NCBI GenBank assembly: GCA_937973585.1
Contig: CALJKN010000164.1
Location: 1-16,289, forward strand
Length of the DNA stretch: 16,289 nt
Direction of reading: 5' to 3'
Source: an uncultured Helicobacteraceae bacterium
GTDB lineage: Bacteria; Campylobacterota; Campylobacteria; Campylobacterales; UBA6016
Shown here: piece by piece, positions 5,705 to 13,956 of the stretch
Position numbering within the stretch: the first letter of the stretch is position 1
Layout: the number at the start of each line of letters is the position of its first letter
Program-made: the position numbers and the translations under genes
Notes under the pieces: model-generated
What the model was told of the DNA's origin: nothing
Database searches by the model: none
The model's input: only the letters and a program-made list of their open reading frames with translations

Positions 5705-6649
5705 ATGAAACCTCTTTTAGCCCTCTCCCTTTTTTGCTGTTCGCTCTTTGCGGACGGCTACGTCTTTTGTTACCATAGATTTGACGACCCGAAACCAAAA
5801 CACAAAGCAATGAATATATCCTCGGAAAAGTTCACCGAACATCTAAACTACCTAAGCTCAAACGGCTACAAAATGGAGCCGTTATCAAAAGTAGTAGCAA
5901 ACGTAAAATCGAAAAAACCTTACAGAGAAAAAACAGCCACCATAACCGTTGACGATGCCTATAAAAGCTTTTATGATCACGCTTTCCCGATTTTAAAAGC
6001 CAAAAAAATCCCTTTTACCCTTTTTGTCTACGTCGAGGCGATCAAAGGGGGCTATAAAGATTTTATGACGTGGGAGCAGATAAAAGAGGTTGCCAAATAC
6101 GGCGAAATCGGACTTCACTCGTATGCCCACAAAGACTTGACAAAAATGAGTCCGGAAGAGCTCCAAAAAGATACCGCCGATTCTTTTGAGATTTTTACAA
6201 AAATGACAGGACAAAAACCGAAATACTATGCCTATCCGTTTGGGCATTACAATAAAGCGGTTCAGGCAAAAATAAAAAGTTTCGGATTTGAGTCCATCGT
6301 AACCGTGGATGCCGGAGCGGTAAACGAAAATAGCGACGTTTTTTCGTTGGAGAGGATAGCAATGTCCGGAAACGACGATTTCAAGTTGGCTTTAGGGGTA
6401 AAACCGCTTGACGTTTCGATGGAAAAAGTAGCCATAAAAGACGGCCAGTGGGTCATAAAAGGAAATGTCCAAAACTTTGACAAAAAAGAGATAAAACTAT
6501 ACGTCAATAAAAAGGACAAAAGGGTTTTGGAGCTAAACAACAGCTCTTTTGAAACATTAATCGACCCGTCCAAAATCAACTCAAAACAAAAGTTGATTTT
6601 TTCGACGGACGATCATAGATACAGAGCGAAACTAATTGAAAAGGATTAA
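5705..6649 (+). CDS. Exported NodB-type polysaccharide deacetylase
   Basis: The product is 314 residues, with a signal peptide (cleavage probably after A16, in L-F-A-D) followed by a carbohydrate esterase 4 / NodB domain. Visible motifs are C-Y-H-R-F-D (22-27), the catalytic/metal aspartates in T-V-D83-D84-A-Y, the metal histidines in H138-S-Y-A-H142, and Y-P-F-G near 177-180. The family removes N-acetyl groups from peptidoglycan, poly-GlcNAc or related glycans. About 90 C-terminal residues after the domain look beta-rich and may bind substrate. The usual TFDDG is TVDDAY here, a variation seen in other exported members. No clear ribosome site precedes ATG 5705, so coupling to secG is likely. 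Its place between secG and frr is noteworthy. Confidence 0.88.
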   Translation: MKPLLALSLFCCSLFADGYVFCYHRFDDPKPKHKAMNISSEKFTEHLNYLSSNGYKMEPLSKVVANVKSKKPYREKTATITVDDAYKSFYDHAFPILKAKKIPFTLFVYVEAIKGGYKDFMTWEQIKEVAKYGEIGLHSYAHKDLTKMSPEELQKDTADSFEIFTKMTGQKPKYYAYPFGHYNKAVQAKIKSFGFESIVTVDAGAVNENSDVFSLERIAMSGNDDFKLALGVKPLDVSMEKVAIKDGQWVIKGNVQNFDKKEIKLYVNKKDKRVLELNNSSFETLIDPSKINSKQKLIFSTDDHRYRAKLIEKD

Positions 6650-6652
6650 ACA

Positions 6653-7210
6653 ATGCTAGAAGAAGTATACTCATTTGCGAACGACGGAATGAATAAGGCT
6701 CTTGATAGCCTAAAAAGGGATTTTGGGACTATTAGAAGCGGTAAAGTAAGTATGTCGATACTTGACGGAATCAGAGTTGACTACTACGGAACCCCTACCC
6801 CTCTAAACGGCGTAGCAAACCTAGGGACTCCGGATGCCAGCACTATCACGATAACCCCTTGGGAAAAATCTATGCTAAAAGAGATAGAAAAAGCTATCCA
6901 GATAGCAAATATAGGGGTAAACCCTGGCAACAACGGTGAATACGTAATGCTCTCTTTCCCTCCGATGACTATGGAGCAAAGAAAAGATAATGCAAAAAAA
7001 GCAAAGGCGTTCGGCGAAAATGCAAAAGTAGCGGTCAGAAACGTCAGACGTGATGCAAACGACAAAGTAAAAAAACTTGAAAAAGACAAATCAATCAGCG
7101 AAGACGACTCCAAAAAAGCACAGGATAAAATCCAAAAAATCACAGATGATTTTGTCTCAAAAATAGATGCGGCATGTGAGCAAAAAGAAGCGGAACTACT
7201 AAAGGTATAA
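6653..7210 (+). CDS. frr: Ribosome recycling factor
   Basis: The 185-residue product has the full RRF length. Recognisable segments are L-K-R-D-F-G-T-I-R-S-G-K-V-S near the N-terminus, Y-Y-G-T-P-T-P-L-N-G-V-A-N-L, I-T-P-W-E-K, I-G-V-N-P-G-N-N-G and the helix V-A-V-R-N-V-R-R-D-A-N-D-K-V-K-K. RRF splits post-termination ribosomes together with EF-G. It begins 3 bases after the deacetylase stop with AAAGGA eight bases upstream of the ATG. pyrE follows after 2 bases. Identification is secure. Confidence 0.98.
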   Translation: MLEEVYSFANDGMNKALDSLKRDFGTIRSGKVSMSILDGIRVDYYGTPTPLNGVANLGTPDASTITITPWEKSMLKEIEKAIQIANIGVNPGNNGEYVMLSFPPMTMEQRKDNAKKAKAFGENAKVAVRNVRRDANDKVKKLEKDKSISEDDSKKAQDKIQKITDDFVSKIDAACEQKEAELLKV

Positions 7211-7212
7211 AA

Positions 7213-7821
7213 ATGGACGTAGCACAAATCTACAAAGACGCAAACGCCCTGCTTGAGGGACATTTTTTACTCTCATCGGGCAATCATTCGCAGTTTTATC
7301 TCCAATCGGCAAAAGTATTGGAAGATCCAAAAGTAGCCGGAATGTTGGCAGATGAGTTGGCAAAACAGATAAAACAAAACGGTATCGAGGTTGATACGGT
7401 TTGCTCACCGGCTCTCGGCGGGATTTTGGCCGGATACGAACTTGCCCGTGCACTCGGCGTTAGGTTTATTTTTACCGAGAGGGTCAACGGCGAGATGACG
7501 CTAAGACGTGGATTTGAGGTCAAAAAAGGGGAAAAACTCCTCATTTGCGAAGACATCATCACAACAGGTGGAAGTGCGGTTGAGGCGATGAAGGCCGTCG
7601 AAGCGCTAGGCGGAGAGGTAGTCGCTTTTGGGGCGTTGGCAAACAGAGGCTTTTGTGAGAGGGTCGGCGGAGGCGCAAAAAGAAAACCGGAGGCAAAACT
7701 GCCGGAGAATAAACCGTTTTTTGCACTGACTGACTTTGATTTTGATATGTATACGCCTGACAACTGCCCGCTATGCAAAAACGGCAGCGTAGCCGTAAAA
7801 CCGGGAAGCAGAGGAAACTAG
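7213..7821 (+). CDS. pyrE: Orotate phosphoribosyltransferase
   Basis: The 202-residue type I phosphoribosyltransferase carries the PRPP-binding signature I-C-E113-D-I-I-T-T-G-G-S (residues 111-121) and L-S-S-G-N-H-S-Q-F-Y-L-Q near the N-terminus. It converts orotate and PRPP to orotidine monophosphate in pyrimidine synthesis. The C-terminal Y-T-P-D-N-C-P-L-C-K-N-G with two cysteines is characteristic of one OPRTase subclass. A Gly/Lys-rich stretch at 155-168 precedes it. It lies directly after frr, an order I recall from other Campylobacterota. The stop codon abuts the GTG of the next gene. Confidence 0.96.
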   Translation: MDVAQIYKDANALLEGHFLLSSGNHSQFYLQSAKVLEDPKVAGMLADELAKQIKQNGIEVDTVCSPALGGILAGYELARALGVRFIFTERVNGEMTLRRGFEVKKGEKLLICEDIITTGGSAVEAMKAVEALGGEVVAFGALANRGFCERVGGGAKRKPEAKLPENKPFFALTDFDFDMYTPDNCPLCKNGSVAVKPGSRGN

Positions 7822-8274
7822 GTGTTTGTCAAAAAGGATAGGAGATATATCTATCCAAACCCTTTTTTGAGGTTGTCGGCTTTTTTGTTGGATTCGTTTT
7901 TGATTGTCGCTCCGTTCGCCCTTTTGTGGGGGGTGATATTCGGCTACCGTGAGATGAAAACCGACAACCCTAGTATCTACCTAACCGCCGTTGAGTTTGT
8001 CGCTTTTTGGCTCATCACATCGTATATGATCTCAAAAACAGGGCAAACACCCGGTAAAAAGGCTCTTGGTCTATACGTCATACACTCCGAAACGTTTGAA
8101 AAAATCAGTTTTGCAAGGGCTAGTTTTAGATTTTTGCTATGGACAATCTCATGGTTAACGCTTGGGGCGGCTTTTTTTATGGCATTTTTGAGCCCAAAAA
8201 AACAGACGCTATCCGATAAATTTTCGAAAACTTTGGTGGTCAGAGATATAGGGGCCAAAAACACGGATGCCTAA
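7822..8274 (+). CDS. RDD-family inner membrane protein
   Basis: The 150-residue product has three hydrophobic segments (about 16-40, 51-71 and 104-124). It carries RDD-family features: R-L-S-A-F-L-L-D-S near residue 17, the K-T-G-Q-T-P-G-K-K-A-L-G-L loop, and L-S-D-K-F-S-K-T-L-V-V close to the end. The family is of broadly unknown function; some members have been linked to sodium or compatible-solute transport. The start is GTG at 7822, immediately after the pyrE stop, with GAGGA six bases before it. The end overlaps the following MFS gene by 8 bases. Confidence 0.88.
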   Translation: MFVKKDRRYIYPNPFLRLSAFLLDSFLIVAPFALLWGVIFGYREMKTDNPSIYLTAVEFVAFWLITSYMISKTGQTPGKKALGLYVIHSETFEKISFARASFRFLLWTISWLTLGAAFFMAFLSPKKQTLSDKFSKTLVVRDIGAKNTDA

Positions 8275-9373
8275 CCGTTTCGGGGTCTATACCTCGTTAT
8301 TTTATTTTTTTTACTTTTGGGCCACTGCCGTTTTTGTCATTTTTACCCCAAAAACGCTTATAGGTGTCGGGTATTCGGCGTTTGAAATCGGAATACTCCT
8401 CTCCACCATGCCGCTCATCAGGTTTGCCGCCCCTTTTGTATTTTCAGGAAAAATCAAACTCGACAAAAAATCGTTTATTTTCTCTCTTTTTATGAGTGCA
8501 GCATCTTTTGGATGTTTTGCATTTACATACCATAGTTTTTGGCTACTGCTACTAAATACCGCCGTATACGGGGTATTCGTCTCCGTCACCCTCCCCTACA
8601 TAGACTCTTTGGCGATGTTTAACGTCAAAAAAGAGAGCTACGGCTACATTAGGCTGTTCGGTTCCATAGGGTTTATCGGTGCGGCACTAGTGATTGGTCA
8701 CGGTGAGCTGGAAAAACTCGCCGTATATCTACACTACTTTATATCGGTTGCCATCATGGGTATTTTCGGCGTTTTTGCCGCATTGTCGGCGGCTGCCCTC
8801 CCGAAGCAGGAAAAAACAGAGGGGGAATCCGAGTTTCATCTATACAAAAGCGACATTTTTTTCTGGCTTTCAGCTATATTGGCTCAACTTAGTTTTGGGG
8901 CATTCTATGCCTTTTTTACCGTTTTTGAGACGGAGCACGGGATGTCCGTATCGGACGTTACCCTGCTTTGGAGTATTGGGGTAGTAGCGGAGATTGTGAT
9001 GTTTTTGTTTCAGGGGACTCTTCTAAAAAAACTCGACCCGCTTTTTATTATGAAGCTAAGCGTTGCAATTTTGGCCGCCAGATGGCTTGTACTGGATATT
9101 TTTCCCGGTAATTTTGCCGCTACGTTTGCGGCACAGCTAACACATGCGCTCACGTTTGCCCTCTACACAACTGCCGCCTTTGTATTTATCTTTTCCAGAT
9201 ACCGGAACAAAACTATGGCACAAATGCAGTTTTACGGCCTCTCATACGGGCTTGGCGGCTTTTTCGGCTCTTTGCTTGCAGGCTCCCTCTACGGTGAAAA
9301 CCTATTTTTGTATTCGGCCATATTTGCCGCCGCCTCGTTTTTAGCCCTCACAAGGCACAAGGAGAGACGCTGA
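8267..9373 (+). CDS. MFS permease, MFS_1-like / phenylpropionate-permease type
   Basis: The 368-residue polytopic membrane protein has about 11-12 hydrophobic segments. The opening (L-F-Y-F-F-Y-F-W-A-T-A, then Y-S-A-F-E-I-G-I-L-L-S), the P-Y-I-D-S-L segment and R-L-F-G-S-I-G-F-I-G near residue 126-135 resemble the MFS_1-like group that includes HcaT and LacY-type permeases. The substrate cannot be inferred. It is the last gene of the secG run, overlapping the RDD gene by 8 bases. Its stop is 3 bases from the stop of the convergent DUF748 gene. No terminator hairpin is visible between them. Confidence 0.85.
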   Translation: MPNRFGVYTSLFYFFYFWATAVFVIFTPKTLIGVGYSAFEIGILLSTMPLIRFAAPFVFSGKIKLDKKSFIFSLFMSAASFGCFAFTYHSFWLLLLNTAVYGVFVSVTLPYIDSLAMFNVKKESYGYIRLFGSIGFIGAALVIGHGELEKLAVYLHYFISVAIMGIFGVFAALSAAALPKQEKTEGESEFHLYKSDIFFWLSAILAQLSFGAFYAFFTVFETEHGMSVSDVTLLWSIGVVAEIVMFLFQGTLLKKLDPLFIMKLSVAILAARWLVLDIFPGNFAATFAAQLTHALTFALYTTAAFVFIFSRYRNKTMAQMQFYGLSYGLGGFFGSLLAGSLYGENLFLYSAIFAAASFLALTRHKERR

Positions 9374-9376
9374 CTC

Positions 9377-12352
9377 TTACTGCGCCAGAGTGATTTCGAC
9401 TCTGGAGGATGGAACCCTCTCTCTAATCTCCGGAGCCCTCAAAACAGGCTCCGACATTTTTATCCGCTCTTTTGCAACCCCTGCCGCTACCAGTCCCTCA
9501 TAAACCGCTTTTACCCTGGATGATAATAGCTCCGTCATCTTTTTCTCATCTGCCGTAACATGCGTTATCATGAGGCTTCTCATATCCTCTTTACTAAGTT
9601 CCTTGTCAAAGCCGAGCATATTTTTCGGCTTTGCAAAACTCTCCGCCGAATACGCCGCTTTTAGGTATTTTAGATATTCACCCTCTTCCACTTTAACCTT
9701 TTGCCCGACCGGAAGTTTTAGATCTTTTCTTTTTTGCTCAGCTACTTTTGCCTCAAAAGTAGCCCTTTTGTATCCCGATATATCTTTTTCACCGTCGATA
9801 AATCCTGTCAAAACGATATTTAGATTCGGCTTTTTGGCGGCTGCTTCAGCTATTTTTTTGAGTTTTTCACTCTCGTTGTTGTCTAGCGTCGATAATCCCG
9901 GCATAAATCCGGCAAACGAAAGCTCATCGGAACCTCCAAAGAGCCCGGCAATAGCCGAAAACGGTGATTTTATAATCTTAAAAATGAGCTGTTTGATAAG
10001 TTTCCAAACGACCGCACCGCTTTTTATCTCCGGATCATCTAGGCTCCCCTCCACCGGTAGCTCTATATCTATATTTCCCCTATCGTCTTTTAGGATTGCG
10101 ATCGCCAGTTTATACGGCAACTTCACAGCCCCGGGCGACTCCACCTCATCTCCGAGATTGAATCCAAAAAGAGATATTTTGTTTGAGGATTCAAGCTTTC
10201 TACCGTATATCTGATAGTCCAGATCAAGCCCCAGATTTCCGCTTGCTATTTTGTAGCCGATAAACTTTTCGGTATACGGGGTAAACTGCGCCATGGGCAA
10301 GTCAATAGTCGAGGCTTTGAGCTTAAGGGCAAAATTCTCTCCACCGGATGGGTTTACACCCCCTTTTAGAGCAATCCGCCCATATCCCCCGCTGTTTGCC
10401 CGTAGGTCTATCGCCGCCGTTTCGTTTTTGTCAACCGATATTTTTCCGATACTTCCGGCCACATCGGTCAGAGTGGTTTTGAACCTCTTTTTTAAAGACC
10501 TGTCCTCAAACTCTATCCTGCCACCCTGCAAAGCGATACCGCCTAGCTCAAACGGGATTTTCTCCGCTTTTGCGGTTTCCCCTTTTTTTACACCCTTACT
10601 ATTGTTTGCATCGCTTTTTTGTCCCGCAAAGTGTTTTTGGATATTTATACTTTTATTTTCATCGATTTTTATGTTAGCAAAAAAGCCCGACAGCGAAGCC
10701 CCCTCTATTTTGACCCCGTTTTTTGGTGGATATGAGGCTTTTACCCCTTTGGCGTATAGGGTATCAAACGCCAGCAGCCTACTCTCTTTTCCCCCTTCAA
10801 AAATAGAGAAATTGTTTACCGATACCCTCGATATATTTGCATCCGCCGTAATATCTTTTTGAAAAGAGCCCGACACCGAACCGTCAACAAAAGCCTCGGC
10901 GGAGATAAGTCTCAGAGTAGGCGGCATAAACCCTAACGTATCGATAGTCGTAAGCCTTAGTTTTGAAGCGTTAAAGTCGCATTTAAACGCTTTTTGGCTC
11001 ACCCAGTACTTACCGGATACCCCGATATTTCCCTCGCTTGATGAGGCTTTTACGTCAAACGAAAACGGATTTTTTGACGCTGTGGAGAGGTCTCTAAGGG
11101 TAAGTTCTATAGGTTTTATCTTTATCTCATACGGTTTTTTACCCAAAAACAGCTCGTCTCTGTAAGAAGCTTCACCGTTTACCGACAGCTTTGAAACCGT
11201 TACGCTCCATGGTTTTGAATCGTTTGTATCGGCTGTTTTTTTAGGCTTACCGCCGCCCGCTTGCCCGTTTTTTGGTTTATACACGGACACCGATAGACCG
11301 TTTATATCGATATCTTTTAGGTCGGCTGTTTTTTGTGCCGGATTGAATGAAACTTTTGAGATCTCCATATTCTCAAATCCGACTTTTTTAACCGTATCGG
11401 GTAACTTTGCCGCCAATGAATCAAGCCGAATCGAATCCACGGAGCCGTTTAGGTCCTTTTGGTTAAATGCGGCGTGCTTAACGGTTAGCTTCTCAAAAAC
11501 AACATCTTGCCCGTCGGTATTTACCGAAAAATCTGAAACGTTTAGATCTGTTTTTAGTGATACCAGAGGGTGGGAATCTTTTTTCTCAAACGACATAGTA
11601 CCGACCAAATCGACCACCCCGTCTATCTTGTTGACCGTGGTGCTCTTTGGCAAAAACGGCTCAATTTGCAATAGCCTAAAACCGGACAGAGCCACAAAAA
11701 GCTCACTTTTGAGGTCTTTTGCAAAAGGTCTCGTCTTGCCGGAAAATTTTAGTTTTGTCCCGTTGATCACACCGTCAAAACCGGGGGTGATAAAAATCTC
11801 CGTATCATATGGAATTGTCGATACGAACGGGATATTGATATTGAGGTTTTTTGCGGATACTTTTGCCCCCGTGATCTCATCCGATAGTTCAAGGGCGGAG
11901 TTTGTGATTTTGATGTTATTGATAGAAAAATAGAGAGGTTCGCCGCTTTTTTCGGTTTTGTTTTTCAGAAATATCTTTTCAATATTAAATTTTTTCTCCC
12001 CATCTCTTTTGAGATTCGCAAAAAATCCGTTTAACTCTATTTTGTCGATTATAGCGGCTCTTTTGGTAGCGCTGTAGTAGCTAAAGTCAAATTTTAGATC
12101 GGCAAAAGAGAGGATCGGCACCTTCTCCCCTTTATGGGTCATCGAAAAGTCTTTTACCTCGGCATACGCCGATAGCGGATCAATGCGGACACCCCCTACT
12201 TTCATCGTAACGCCGTATTCATCGTATACTTTTTGAGGTAGGTAGGTTGATAAAACATACGGGACACCGAAAAATACCGTCTCATAACAGGCGGCAAATA
12301 TCAGTGCAAAAACAATCAAAAACTCCCTCAAAAAAACCAAAACCCTATTCAC
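9377..12352 (-). CDS. Large DUF748/AsmA-like envelope protein
   Basis: The 991-residue protein has one N-terminal membrane anchor (about residues 4-33) followed by a long, beta-rich periplasmic body with repeating I-D-x-I-x-L and F-x-N-I-K-I segments. This matches the DUF748 family, part of the AsmA/TamB/YhdP-like superfamily proposed to form lipid-conducting beta-groove proteins between the membranes. The last 170 residues (L-N-I-V-L-T-G-F-I-D through S-S-R-V-E-I-T-L-A-Q) have the OmpA-like character seen at the end of many DUF748 proteins. The start GTG 12352 is preferred because GGAG lies seven bases upstream; it begins 4 bases after the stop of the MBL gene. An in-frame TTG at 12370 would add six residues. 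Specific cargo is unknown. Confidence 0.85.
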   Translation of the reverse strand: MNRVLVFLREFLIVFALIFAACYETVFFGVPYVLSTYLPQKVYDEYGVTMKVGGVRIDPLSAYAEVKDFSMTHKGEKVPILSFADLKFDFSYYSATKRAAIIDKIELNGFFANLKRDGEKKFNIEKIFLKNKTEKSGEPLYFSINNIKITNSALELSDEITGAKVSAKNLNINIPFVSTIPYDTEIFITPGFDGVINGTKLKFSGKTRPFAKDLKSELFVALSGFRLLQIEPFLPKSTTVNKIDGVVDLVGTMSFEKKDSHPLVSLKTDLNVSDFSVNTDGQDVVFEKLTVKHAAFNQKDLNGSVDSIRLDSLAAKLPDTVKKVGFENMEISKVSFNPAQKTADLKDIDINGLSVSVYKPKNGQAGGGKPKKTADTNDSKPWSVTVSKLSVNGEASYRDELFLGKKPYEIKIKPIELTLRDLSTASKNPFSFDVKASSSEGNIGVSGKYWVSQKAFKCDFNASKLRLTTIDTLGFMPPTLRLISAEAFVDGSVSGSFQKDITADANISRVSVNNFSIFEGGKESRLLAFDTLYAKGVKASYPPKNGVKIEGASLSGFFANIKIDENKSINIQKHFAGQKSDANNSKGVKKGETAKAEKIPFELGGIALQGGRIEFEDRSLKKRFKTTLTDVAGSIGKISVDKNETAAIDLRANSGGYGRIALKGGVNPSGGENFALKLKASTIDLPMAQFTPYTEKFIGYKIASGNLGLDLDYQIYGRKLESSNKISLFGFNLGDEVESPGAVKLPYKLAIAILKDDRGNIDIELPVEGSLDDPEIKSGAVVWKLIKQLIFKIIKSPFSAIAGLFGGSDELSFAGFMPGLSTLDNNESEKLKKIAEAAAKKPNLNIVLTGFIDGEKDISGYKRATFEAKVAEQKRKDLKLPVGQKVKVEEGEYLKYLKAAYSAESFAKPKNMLGFDKELSKEDMRSLMITHVTADEKKMTELLSSRVKAVYEGLVAAGVAKERIKMSEPVLRAPEIRERVPSSRVEITLAQ

Positions 12353-12356
12353 CTTA

Positions 12357-13280
12357 TCACTCCATCTCAAACAATTCGTAAGCTCTTAATATATTTTTGC
12401 CGTTTACCTCATCATAGATTGCCGCATTTTTGTATCCGGACATATCGACTTTTTGTGTTATCGTATTCATATCGGCACCCTCTTTGATCGCCGTTCGGAC
12501 ACTCTCTCGTAGCTTTGTTAGATACCCCTCCATAAATTCGTATCCGTTTTTAGAGGTTTTGTCTCCATGCCCGCCGATCAGGTATTTGTTGTCCAGTTTT
12601 TTTAGGGCGGCTATTGCCTCTAGCCAACCGTTTATATCGGCATCCCTAAGTGGTGAGATCATATCGTTAAAGACTATATCTCCGGCTATAACTGCTTTTT
12701 GTTTTTTCAAAAACACTACGACATCGGACTCGGTATGCGAATGTTTGGATAGTTTTAGTATCTCTATGTCGCCGTTTGCGGTTTTGACGGTAGTATTTGA
12801 CTCGATATATTCGGTCGGAAGGGCTACACCGCTTTTTCCGGCGATACTTGGCGGCAACATCTTTTGCATCCTGTCAAACCTATCCGGTTTTTGCTCGTAT
12901 GCTTTTTTGATGTTTATATCCCCGATGATTTTGGCTCCGGCCTCTTTGTAGTACAGGTTGCCCCCTAGATGGTCGTCGTGATAATGGGTGTTTATGACGA
13001 GTGAAGGTGCTTTTTTTGTTGTTTTTTTGATAATTTCGGCCGCCTCTTTTGCGTATGTATATGTAGGGCCTGTGTCGATTGCTACCGATATATCTCCGCC
13101 GTCAAAAAAACAGGAATTTACCATATTCCCTTTGTTTTTAAGAGTCGGACTGGAGCGCTCCCCAAAAAAACACCATACGTTTTCGGTGATCTTTACAGGC
13201 TTTAGGTTGTATACGGAGGCAAAAACAGATACGGAACAAAAAGATGTCAAACACAAAAATAAATATACACCCCTCTTCAT
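12357..13280 (-). CDS. Exported metallo-beta-lactamase-fold hydrolase (SoxH / quinoprotein-relay type)
   Basis: The 307-residue protein has a signal peptide (cleavage near A21) and a complete MBL zinc site: T98-H99-Y-H101-D-D103-H104-L-G-G-N, H182 in H-S-H-T, D201 in A-G-D-I and H239 in G-G-H-G. Sequence style (I-T-E-N-V-W, V-A-I-D-T-G, V-I-N-T-H-Y-H-D-D-H) is closest to exported hydrolases annotated as SoxH or quinoprotein relay zinc metallohydrolases, and distantly to B-class lactamases. No sox or quinoprotein gene is present here, so the substrate is open. AGAGGA precedes the ATG by about seven bases. It is the first gene of a two-gene unit with the DUF748 protein, suggesting a shared envelope task. 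Confidence 0.85.
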   Translation of the reverse strand: MKRGVYLFLCLTSFCSVSVFASVYNLKPVKITENVWCFFGERSSPTLKNKGNMVNSCFFDGGDISVAIDTGPTYTYAKEAAEIIKKTTKKAPSLVINTHYHDDHLGGNLYYKEAGAKIIGDINIKKAYEQKPDRFDRMQKMLPPSIAGKSGVALPTEYIESNTTVKTANGDIEILKLSKHSHTESDVVVFLKKQKAVIAGDIVFNDMISPLRDADINGWLEAIAALKKLDNKYLIGGHGDKTSKNGYEFMEGYLTKLRESVRTAIKEGADMNTITQKVDMSGYKNAAIYDEVNGKNILRAYELFEME

Positions 13281-13341
13281 TGCTAGTCCTCTCTTTAAGG
13301 CTATTATTTAACATTAGGTTATCTCTTTTTTTATAAAACAG

Positions 13342-13376
13342 TTCTCAAATCTTCAAGCAGGCTCAGGGATTAGGTC
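13342..13376 (+). repeat. Dispersed hairpin repeat, copy B
   Basis: This stretch shares TTCTCAAATCTT and GATTAGGTC, with similar sequence between, with 523-558 in the leuA leader. Roughly 29 of 37 aligned positions agree by eye with one single-base gap. The pairing AATCTT/GGGATT (with G-U) can form in place of AATCTT/AAGATT. It marks the beginning of a hairpin-rich noncoding stretch. Confidence 0.6.
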
Positions 13377-13598
13377 TTCGGGGCGAGAGCCAGTCAGTGC
13401 TAGTGGCCTTCGTATTACTTCACTGATGTTACGCACAAATACGAGCAAAGCCCGTATTTGGCGGCAAGGGCTACTCGCCCTTTGCAAACCCCATGTAGCG
13501 TTAGCGGAATTCCGCAGCGTTAGCGAGGACAAAAGCCACCCGCAAGCGGGAGAGCAATATGTTTCGCACTTTAAGTGTACGCAAGGTCAGTTACTTTC
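13377..13598. repeat. Hairpin-rich noncoding element between MBL gene and toxin-antitoxin pair
   Basis: The 407 bases between 13281 and 13687 hold no plausible gene. Within them are: an inverted repeat CAAATACG-A-GC / GC-C-CGTATTTG (13436-13460, loop AAA); GCAAGGGC / GCCCTTTGC (13464-13485); the palindrome GCGGAATTCCGC (13504-13515) flanked by direct repeats AGCGTTAGCG (13497-13506 and 13516-13525); and CCCGC-AA-GCGGG (13539-13550). It is visibly richer in G and C than the flanking AT-rich promoters. I do not recognise it. It could be a non-autonomous mobile or REP-like element, or a structured RNA. Confidence 0.55.
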
Positions 13599-13608
13599 GT
13601 AAAAAAAT

Positions 13609-13637
13609 TTGCTTTTAGCTATAAAAATCTATATAAT
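13609..13637 (+). promoter_or_regulatory. Putative promoter of the toxin-antitoxin operon
   Basis: TTGCTT (13609-13614) and TATAAT (13632-13637) are 17 bases apart. Shortly downstream, GTGTATTTATGCAC (13647-13660) is an imperfect palindrome that could be the operator bound by the ribbon-helix-helix antitoxin, as such operons usually autoregulate. The operator call is inference. Confidence 0.6.
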
Positions 13638-13687
13638 GTATCTACGGTGTATTTATGCACAAATAATTCTTTAAAAAGATTTCGGCG

Positions 13688-13954
13688 ATGCATTTTGAAT
13701 GGAATGAAGAGAAAAATATTCTCTTAAAAGAGGTTAGAAATATATCGTTTGAAGATATTGTTTTGGCTATTCAAGGAGACAAGATACTTGATTTTATAGA
13801 AAGTCCAACACATGAAAATCAGAGCTGTCTCGTTGTCGATTTTAATGGATATGCCTATATTGTGCCTTTTGTTCAAAAGAATGAAAGCACGATTTTCTTA
13901 AAGACGATATATCCAAGCAGAAAACATACGAAATTTTATAACTTAAAGGACTAA
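13688..13954 (+). CDS. BrnT-like toxin of a type II toxin-antitoxin pair
   Basis: The 88-residue protein opens M-H-F-E-W-N-E-E-K-N, then I-S-F-E-D-I-V, and closes T-I-Y-P-S-R-K-H-T-K-F-Y. This matches the BrnT pattern (F-E-W-D-x-x-K, I-S-F-E-E-A, R-x-A-x-x-x-E-x-x-x-Y) in order and length. BrnT has a RelE-like fold and acts as an RNase on translation in the cytosol. The C-terminal segment diverges from the canonical form, so activity is not assured. The ribosome site before ATG 13688 is weak. The presumed antitoxin begins 2 bases after its stop, the toxin-first order typical of brnTA. Confidence 0.7.
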   Translation: MHFEWNEEKNILLKEVRNISFEDIVLAIQGDKILDFIESPTHENQSCLVVDFNGYAYIVPFVQKNESTIFLKTIYPSRKHTKFYNLKD

Positions 13955-13956
13955 CT

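Noticed and set aside
9570..12951. Several 170-214 residue rightward frames opposite the DUF748 and MBL genes
   Set aside because: They lack ribosome sites and domain-like sequence, and are Ser/Phe/Pro-rich shadows of strongly supported leftward genes.
13497..13525. Integron attC-like or CRISPR-like repeats
   Set aside because: Only two AGCGTTAGCG copies flank a palindrome; no attC core sites, no integrase and no regular spacer array.
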